Origin: Aquabacterium sp.
GTDB lineage: Bacteria; Pseudomonadota; Gammaproteobacteria; Burkholderiales; Burkholderiaceae_C
Reading direction: 5' to 3'
Length of the DNA stretch: 42,054 nt
Assembly: GCA_023150345.1 (NCBI GenBank)
Contig: JAKLLB010000028.1
Coordinates: forward strand, 1-42,054
Part shown: positions 34,240 to 42,054 of the stretch, one piece after another
Position numbering within the stretch: position 1 is the first letter of the stretch
Layout: every line of letters begins with the position of its first letter
Notes under the pieces: model-generated
Database searches by the model: none
What the model saw: the letters and a program-made list of their open reading frames with translations, nothing else
Told to the model about the DNA's origin: nothing
Position numbers and translations under genes: made by a program

Positions 34240-34846
34240 GTGGCGCCAGGCTCAGGCGCAGCAGCACATCTTCACCCACGGTCTGGGCCGACGCCTCCAC
34301 GCGATAGGACGCCACGCCCTGGGCCAGCACATGCGCACGCGCCGACAACGCGCGTGCGGCGGGGCCGGGCGCGCCGATGCGCAACCGTGTGGCGGGCTGC
34401 CGCTTCAGGCTTTGGCCGACCTTGTCGAGCACGGCCTGCAGCGCCGGCTTGGGGCGTGGCGACTGGGCATCGAAGGCGAAGTCGAGCGGCACCGCCAGCA
34501 GCAGGGCGCGGCCGTCGGACTGGCCCGTGATGCGCACCGGCGTGCCGTCGAACCACTGGCTGAGCCAGCGCTGCTCGCTGGAAAGTGGGGTGGCCGCAGC
34601 GCTGGCGGTACCGGCCGCAGCGCTGGCCGAGGGCGAACCTGGGGCGCCGAGCCGCGGCTCGGTGCGTGCCGAGGGGGCCACGCCGCTGGCGGCGGCAGCA
34701 GCGCCTGGGCGTGTGCCCGGTGCCGAGTTGGGTGTCTGGGCACACCCGGCCAGCCACAGGCTTGCAGCGGCGGCGATGGCCACAGCGGCGCACGGCATCC
34801 GCTTGCTGGGCGCGACGATGGGTTCGGACATGGTGGGCAATTGCAT
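34217..34846 (-). CDS. Lipoprotein with degenerate OmpA-like C-terminal domain
   Basis: This 209-residue protein has a lipobox LAGC (Cys at about residue 35) after a hydrophobic stretch, so it should be lipid-anchored and sorted to the periplasmic face. An Ala/Pro/Ser linker (about 36-90) leads to a C-terminal domain with [23 protein letters not shown], followed by [12 protein letters not shown]. These fit the start and the peptidoglycan-side helix of OmpA-like domains, but the Asp and Arg that bind diaminopimelate are not clearly conserved. Start codons at 34846, 34831 and 34798 are all possible. It is convergent with the first metH gene and divergent from the riboswitch-controlled second one. 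Confidence 0.65.
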   Translation of the reverse strand: MQLPTMSEPIVAPSKRMPCAAVAIAAAASLWLAGCAQTPNSAPGTRPGAAAAASGVAPSARTEPRLGAPGSPSASAAAGTASAAATPLSSEQRWLSQWFDGTPVRITGQSDGRALLLAVPLDFAFDAQSPRPKPALQAVLDKVGQSLKRQPATRLRIGAPGPAARALSARAHVLAQGVASYRVEASAQTVGEDVLLRLSLAPLTRPAGP

Positions 34847-34912
34847 CGCGGCGGCCGGTCATCTGCGGCTTACCGCGTGTAAGCGCAGTGTGCAGCCGTG
34901 AGGCGACGTCGG

Positions 34913-34918
34913 TAGAAT
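34913..34918 (+). promoter_or_regulatory. -10 box (TAGAAT) of the riboswitch-controlled metH gene
   Basis: TAGAAT ends 8 nt before the P1 stem of the SAH riboswitch (34927), which puts the transcript start at its 5' edge as expected. The -35 region is weak. Confidence 0.55.
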
Positions 34919-34926
34919 CCCGCATT

Positions 34927-35036
34927 CTCCGAGGAGCGTTGCAACGGCACCCCCCATGAATGCAGGGGTTTGCCGCCAGGCTCGGAGCCACCGCGTGGTG
35001 CCCCAGGCACCTGCGGTCTGCCGCAACGGCGCTCAC
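34927..35036 (+). ncRNA. SAH riboswitch controlling metH
   Basis: The leader matches the SAH (ahcY-type) riboswitch. P1 pairs CTCCGAG (34927-34933) with CTCGGAG (34981-34987). The conserved GAGGAGCGTTGCAACGG core lies at the 5' side, GCCAGGCTCGG in the middle, and the pseudoknot strand GCAACGGCGCTCACC near 35023-35037 at the 3' side, with a variable hairpin between. Binding of S-adenosylhomocysteine turns this class ON, so methionine synthase is raised when SAH builds up and methyl-group recycling is needed. The start of the C-terminal metH gene lies about 30 nt downstream. Conservation of the signature segments makes the call firm. Confidence 0.93.
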
Positions 35037-35067
35037 CCATGCTTGCATTGCCCTGGGTGAAACCGCC

Positions 35068-37836
<2,769 letters not shown>

Positions 37837-37912
37837 GTCAGGCAACTGCCGGTAAGCGTACGGCGGTTCGTGACGGATTTGGCGCGAGCCAACGGTTCGT
37901 GCTGCGCAGAAT

Positions 37913-37943
37913 CCGCCCCCGAGGCACTCATTCGAGGGGGTGG
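37913..37943 (+). promoter_or_regulatory. Hairpin masking the ribosome site of the DUF1800 gene
   Basis: CCGCCCCC (37913-37920) can pair with GGGGGTGG (37936-37943), eight pairs with one G-U, around a 15-nt loop. The GGGGG arm is the Shine-Dalgarno for the ATG at 37946, so the stem would block initiation unless opened. This is a structural inference only. Confidence 0.45.
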
Positions 37944-37945
37944 TC

Positions 37946-39841
37946 ATGACCATCGGAACCATTTGGCGTACCTGGCGGGGCGCACCGGCTGCATTGGCGG
38001 TGGCGGCCCTGGTGGCAGGTTGTGGTGGGGGTGGCGTCGATCCGGCCGAACAAGCGGACACACAGCCCGCGGCGTCGGTGCTGGCCGCACATGGCGTGAC
38101 CACCGAGGAACCCGTCGACCCGTCGGTGCCGTCGGTACCGGTGGTGCCAGGTGCGCCCGGCGGGCCCAAGGTGCCGCCGGCAAACGGTGGCAGCGGTGTG
38201 CCGCTGTCGGTGGCCGACGCGCATCGTTTTCTCACGCAGGCCACCTTCGGGCCGACGGCAGCGGCCATCTCCGAAGTGCAGGCCATCGGCCCGGCGGCAT
38301 GGATGGAGCGGCAGTTCTCGCTGGGTTCGCCCGGCGCGGCGCGCGCCTACTGGGAAGCCGCCGATGCTGCGATCAAGGCTGCCGATCCCACGCGCAAGGC
38401 CGGTAGTGGCGAGGTCTACAACGCCTTCTGGAAGCTCGCGCTCACGGCGCCCGACCAGTTGCGCATGCGCACGGCCTTTGCGCTGTCGGAGCTGTTCGTG
38501 ATCTCGCTGGATGGCCCGCCCGGCAGCGACCCGCGCGCCGTGGCGGCCTGGTACGACATGCTCGCGCAGCATGCATACGGCAACTACCGCGACCTGCTGC
38601 AGGCCGTTTCGCTGCATCCGATGATGGGCGTGTACCTGTCGCACCTGAAGAACCAGAAGGCCGATCCGGCAACCGGGCGCGTGCCCGACGAGAACTACGC
38701 CCGCGAGGTGATGCAGCTGTTCTCGATCGGACTGGTGCAGCTCAATGCCGACGGCACGCCGCGCCGCGACGCGGCAGGACAGACCATCCCCACCTACGGC
38801 CCGGCCGACATCGCGGGGCTTGCGAAGGTGTTCACCGGCTTCAGCTGGGCCTGCCCGGCCGCGCCGCACAAGAACTGCTTCCTCTACGGCAGCAATGGTG
38901 ACCTGAAGGACCCGGACCGCGGCTTCAAGCCCATGGTGGCGTATCCGGCCTACCACAGCACCGAAGAGAAGCGCTTTCTCGGCGTCACCATACCGGCGCA
39001 ACCGGTGGCCGACCCGATGGGCAGCTTGACGGTGGCGATGGACGCGCTGTTCCAGCATCCGAACGTGGGGCCGTTCGTGGCACGCCAACTCATCCAGCGC
39101 TTTGTGACCGGCAACCCCAGTCCCGCCTATGTGGCTGCAGTGGCGCGTGCGTTCGACAACAACGGGCGTGGCGTGCGCGGCGATCTCAAGGCCGTGCTGC
39201 GGGCCATGCTCCTGGCCCAGGAAGCGCGGTATCTGAGTCCGACCAGTGCCCGGTCGTCGCTGGCCGGCAAGGTGCGCGAGCCGGTGCTGCGCCTGACGGC
39301 ACTGATGCGGGCCTTCAGCTATGCGTCCGATTCGGCCTGGTACCGCCTGGGCGACACCAGCAACCCCGGCACGGCGCTGGCGCAGGCGCCGCTGAAGTCG
39401 CCCTCGGTCTTCAACTTCTTCCGTCCAGGCTATGTGCCGCCGGGCACCCTGGCCGCCTCGCACGATCTGGCCGTACCCGAGATGCAGATCCTGCATGAGA
39501 CCAGTGCGGCCGGCTATGTGAACTACATCCGCAACGCGGTGGGCAGCGGCGTCGGCAGCTACGACAGCACCCGCAAGCGCAACGACATGCAGCCCGACTT
39601 CGCCGCCGAGCTGGCACTGGCCGAGCAGCCGGCCACGCTGGTCGACCAGGTCGGCGTCAAGCTGTTGGGCGCCGCGCCGGCGGGCGCGTTGCGCACCGAG
39701 ATCGTCAACGCGGTATCGGCCATCGCGGTACCCACGCCCACGACCACCAATGCCGACCAGGTGGCCAAGGCAAAGCGCAACCGGGTCAACGCGGCGGTGT
39801 TCCTCACCGCCGTATCGCCCGAGTTCCAGGTCCAGAAGTGA
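37946..39841 (+). CDS. DUF1800 exported lipoprotein
   Basis: This 631-residue DUF1800 protein begins with a lipoprotein signal (about 1-28) with lipobox LVAGC, Cys near residue 29, followed by a Gly run. A Pro-rich linker leads to the DUF1800 body, with AHRFLTQATFGPT at its start, LRMRTAFALSELFVIS, the conserved DENYAREVMQLFSIGLVQLN, and FNFFRPGYVPPGT near the end. The biochemical role is unknown. DUF1800 and DUF1501 genes almost always travel together and are thought to act together in the envelope or outside the cell. The next gene, encoding DUF1501, starts 16 nt after the stop. The ATG at 37946 follows a GGGGG ribosome site that may be masked by a hairpin. Confidence 0.9.
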   Translation: MTIGTIWRTWRGAPAALAVAALVAGCGGGGVDPAEQADTQPAASVLAAHGVTTEEPVDPSVPSVPVVPGAPGGPKVPPANGGSGVPLSVADAHRFLTQATFGPTAAAISEVQAIGPAAWMERQFSLGSPGAARAYWEAADAAIKAADPTRKAGSGEVYNAFWKLALTAPDQLRMRTAFALSELFVISLDGPPGSDPRAVAAWYDMLAQHAYGNYRDLLQAVSLHPMMGVYLSHLKNQKADPATGRVPDENYAREVMQLFSIGLVQLNADGTPRRDAAGQTIPTYGPADIAGLAKVFTGFSWACPAAPHKNCFLYGSNGDLKDPDRGFKPMVAYPAYHSTEEKRFLGVTIPAQPVADPMGSLTVAMDALFQHPNVGPFVARQLIQRFVTGNPSPAYVAAVARAFDNNGRGVRGDLKAVLRAMLLAQEARYLSPTSARSSLAGKVREPVLRLTALMRAFSYASDSAWYRLGDTSNPGTALAQAPLKSPSVFNFFRPGYVPPGTLAASHDLAVPEMQILHETSAAGYVNYIRNAVGSGVGSYDSTRKRNDMQPDFAAELALAEQPATLVDQVGVKLLGAAPAGALRTEIVNAVSAIAVPTPTTTNADQVAKAKRNRVNAAVFLTAVSPEFQVQK

Positions 39842-39857
39842 GCGGGAGCCCATCACC

Positions 39858-41396
39858 ATGACGCACATCGACGCTTCCCGCCGGCAATGGCTGTGCCGTG
39901 CCGCGGCCCTCTCGGCGCACGCCGCTGCGGCGCCCCTGGCACTGAACCTGGCCGCTCTGGGCAGCGCTGCCGCCCAGAGCGCCGGCGACTACAAGGCGCT
40001 GGTGTGCCTGTTCCTGTTCGGCGGCAACGATGCCTACAACACCGTGCTGCCCACCGACAGCGCCTCCTGGGTCAACTACACCGCGGTACGCAGCCAGGCG
40101 CCGGACCCGATCGCGTTGCTTGCGCCGGGCACGCCGCCCAACCCAGCAGCGGCGGCTGGCACTCCTGCGCGTCTGGGCGGCGTGTTGCCGCTGATGCCCG
40201 CCGTGGCCCTGCCGCGGCCAGTGGCATTGCACCCGGTGCTGGGGCCTTTGCAGGGGCTGTTCAACACCGATCGCCGCCTGGCCGTTCTGTCGAACATCGG
40301 GCCGCTGGTCATGCCCACCACCAAGGCGCAGTACACGCTGGCCTCCCATCCCAAGCCCGAGAACCTGTACTCGCACAACGATCAGGCCAATACCTGGCAG
40401 GCGCTGGCCCCGGAGGGTGCCACACGAGGCTGGGGCGGACGCATGGGTGATCGCCTGGCGGCAATGAACGGCATGCCGGTGTTCACGTCGGTGTCGGCGG
40501 CCGGCAATGCGGTGTGGCTGGCCGGCGATACGGTCAACCAGTACCAGGTGAGTTCCAACGGCGCCATCCGGCTGGGCAGCGACAGCAGCGGCAAGGTCTA
40601 TGGTTCCAGCGCCGTGGCCCAGGCGATGGAGCGCATCGTTGGCAGTGCGCGTGGCAGCCATGTGCTCGAAGCGGACCTGTCCGCTGTGGCCGCGCGGTCG
40701 ATGGCCACCGAGCTGGCGCTGCGCAACGCGCTGCGGCCGGCAGGCAGCGCGCCGTTTGGCACCCCCCCGGCAGCCGGCGCGTCGTACAGTGCCAACGACG
40801 ACCCGCTGCTGCGATACCCGAATCCCCTCACGGGAAGCACCGCATCCAGCACCCTGGCGCAGCAACTGCAGGTGGTGGCGCGCATGATCGACGCCGGCCG
40901 CACCACCCTGGGCGCACGGCGCCAGGTCTTCTTCGTCAGCCTGGGCGGCTTCGACACCCACGACAGCCAGAACCGCAATCAGGCTGATCTGCTCGCCCGA
41001 CTGGCCCACGGCATGGCCTACTTCGATACGGTGATGGGCGGTCTGGGCCTGCGCAACCAGGTGACGCTGTTCACCGCCAGCGACTTCGGCCGCACGTTCA
41101 CGAGCAACGGCGACGGCACCGATCACGGCTGGGGCGGCCACCACTTCGTGATGGGAGGTGCCGTGCGTGGCGGCGCGGTCTACGGCGCCCTACCCGTGCT
41201 GGGTGCGAAGAACGCCACCAACAACAACTTCGACTCCAGCCCCGACCAGCTCGGCAACGGCGCGCTGCTGCCCACCACCTCGGTCGACCAGCTCGGCGCC
41301 ACCTTGGGGCGCTGGTTCGGTCTGTCCGACGCCGAACTGCTCGACCTCTTCCCGAACCTGGCCCACTTCGGGACACGCGACCTCGGGTTCATCTAG
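39858..41396 (+). CDS. DUF1501 exported protein, alkaline-phosphatase/sulfatase superfamily-like
   Basis: This 512-residue protein starts with a twin-arginine-like signal (ASRRQWLCRAAALSAHAAAAPLALN), so it is probably folded before export by Tat. Signatures of DUF1501 are LVCLFLFGGNDAYNTVLP at the N terminus, AQYTLASHPKPENLYSHNDQ, QVFFVSLGGFDTHDSQ, and TLFTASDFGRTFTSNGDGTDHGWGGHHFVMGG near the C terminus. The Asp/His pattern resembles metal-binding sites of the alkaline phosphatase superfamily. The substrate is unknown. It is the second gene of the DUF1800-DUF1501 unit, with a GGGAG ribosome site before ATG 39858. Confidence 0.9.
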   Translation: MTHIDASRRQWLCRAAALSAHAAAAPLALNLAALGSAAAQSAGDYKALVCLFLFGGNDAYNTVLPTDSASWVNYTAVRSQAPDPIALLAPGTPPNPAAAAGTPARLGGVLPLMPAVALPRPVALHPVLGPLQGLFNTDRRLAVLSNIGPLVMPTTKAQYTLASHPKPENLYSHNDQANTWQALAPEGATRGWGGRMGDRLAAMNGMPVFTSVSAAGNAVWLAGDTVNQYQVSSNGAIRLGSDSSGKVYGSSAVAQAMERIVGSARGSHVLEADLSAVAARSMATELALRNALRPAGSAPFGTPPAAGASYSANDDPLLRYPNPLTGSTASSTLAQQLQVVARMIDAGRTTLGARRQVFFVSLGGFDTHDSQNRNQADLLARLAHGMAYFDTVMGGLGLRNQVTLFTASDFGRTFTSNGDGTDHGWGGHHFVMGGAVRGGAVYGALPVLGAKNATNNNFDSSPDQLGNGALLPTTSVDQLGATLGRWFGLSDAELLDLFPNLAHFGTRDLGFI

Positions 41397-41405
41397 GAAC
41401 CCGTC

Positions 41406-41433
41406 CCAAAGCCCGACAGGCTCCGGGCTAGGG
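41406..41433. terminator. Hairpin between convergent DUF1501 and comM genes
   Basis: CCC and AGCCCG pair with CGGGCT and GGG around an 8-nt loop, with two unpaired A on the left side and one A on the right side. It lies in the 81-bp gap between two convergent stop codons, where a two-way terminator is expected. No T-run is present. Confidence 0.45.
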
Positions 41434-41477
41434 AACAGGCCCCATTGCCGCCGAGTGCCCGGGTGATGGCGCTCGGC

Positions 41478-42053
41478 CTACCGCCCAGGCAACGCCCGCC
41501 GATACTGCAGCGCCTCGGCCAGGTGCACGGTGGCGATGTCGGCCTCGCCGGCCAGGTCGGCGATCGTGCGGGCCACCTTGAGTGCACGGTGCAACGCCCG
41601 CGCGCTCCAGCCAAGTTTCAGCGCCGCCTGGCGCAGGAAGGCCGATGCCGGTGCGGCCAGGGTGCAGTGCGCATCCAGGGCGGCGGCCTCGAGCTGGGCA
41701 TTGGCGCAGCCTTGGCGCGCATGCTGCGTCTGACAGGCCCGAGCCGCGCGCTCGGCCACCTGGGCACTGCTGTCGCCCTCGGGCAGGGCCAGCAGCTCTT
41801 GGGGTGGCAGCGGGCTGACTTCCACCTGCAGGTCGATCCGGTCGAGCAGTGGCCCCGAGAGCCGCGACTGGTAGCGCGCCACCTGCTCGGGTGTGCAGCG
41901 GCAGGCGCGGCCCTGGCCGGCAGGTGCGCCCAGCCAACCGCAGGGGCAGGGGTTCATGGCCGCCACGAGCTGGAACGCCGCTGGAAAGCGCGCCTGCAAC
42001 GCTGCGCGCGAGATGGTGATGTGGCGCGACTCCAGCGGCTCGCGCAGCGCCTC
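41478..42053 (-). CDS. comM: ComM/YifB, Mg-chelatase-like AAA+ protein, 3' part
   Basis: The last 191 residues of ComM are seen; the frame stays open to the right edge of the window. Signatures are LREPLESRHITISRAALQARFP, the zinc-finger-like MNPCPCGWLG with the following CRCTPEQVARYQSRLSGPLLDRIDLQVEV, and the C-terminal helical domain SARALHRALKVARTIADLAG. ComM is a hexameric helicase that promotes branch migration during natural transformation; YifB is the same protein in other names. The gene ends 81 nt from the DUF1501 stop, in convergent orientation. Nothing in the visible part suggests truncation or loss of function. Confidence 0.95.
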   Translation of the reverse strand, partial: EALREPLESRHITISRAALQARFPAAFQLVAAMNPCPCGWLGAPAGQGRACRCTPEQVARYQSRLSGPLLDRIDLQVEVSPLPPQELLALPEGDSSAQVAERAARACQTQHARQGCANAQLEAAALDAHCTLAAPASAFLRQAALKLGWSARALHRALKVARTIADLAGEADIATVHLAEALQYRRALPGR

Positions 42054-42054
42054 G

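Noticed and set aside
34960-35067. N-terminal extension of 36 codons on the second metH gene.
   Set aside because: This stretch is the 3' part of the SAH riboswitch and its linker to the gene; the protein starts at 35068.
37928-39868. 646-codon minus-strand frame opposite the DUF1800 gene.
   Set aside because: No recognisable domain; the DUF1800 frame with signal peptide and ribosome site explains the region.

Overview
The window is about 42 kb of very GC-rich, densely coding chromosome. It suggests a hydrogen-oxidising betaproteobacterium of the order Burkholderiales (Rubrivivax/Ideonella/Cupriavidus-like). The evidence is the hoxABCJ gene order known from Ralstonia eutropha, a PhaM-type polyhydroxyalkanoate granule protein, small DUF3567 and CWC proteins common in this order, a methionine synthase split over two genes, and an S-adenosylhomocysteine (SAH) riboswitch. 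I saw no tRNA, rRNA, CRISPR array, insertion sequence or prophage.

Region 1 (1-10602) is a hydrogenase maturation and hydrogen-sensing block. It holds the end of hypE, then hoxX (CO ligand synthesis), hoxA (NtrC-type regulator), hoxB and hoxC (regulatory [NiFe] hydrogenase), hoxJ (PAS histidine kinase) and a HoxN-type nickel permease. Two things interrupt the classical order: a VapBC-like toxin-antitoxin pair between hoxX and hoxA, and an antisense DUF6544-like gene between hoxJ and hoxN. The structural energy-conserving hydrogenase should lie upstream of the window.

Region 2 (10678-16622) has an EamA transporter, a small secreted Cys-rich protein, a 0.7-kb gene-free stretch with two palindromes, and a probable aromatic-acid catabolic unit: an ADP-forming acyl-CoA synthetase, an amidohydrolase and a convergent MarR regulator.

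Region 3 (16708-21308) is a glycolate oxidase operon, glcD-glcE-methyltransferase-glcF, read on the minus strand. The methyltransferase is an unusual internal member. A CWC protein gene is divergent from it, followed by the remnant of a PIN-domain toxin gene.

Region 4 (21808-27555) is a minus-strand run: a fumarylacetoacetate-hydrolase-like protein that has lost its metal ligands, a TraB/GumN protein, PhaM, a FIST sensor protein, an exported protein of unclear function and a LysR regulator.

Region 5 (27640-42053) reads mostly on the plus strand: a DUF3108 protein, a DUF3567 protein, a tandem AAA+ ATPase, a GGDEF/EAL protein, the two methionine synthase genes (an OmpA-like lipoprotein gene lies between them on the other strand, and an SAH riboswitch precedes the second), an exported DUF1800/DUF1501 pair, and finally the 3' part of comM on the minus strand.
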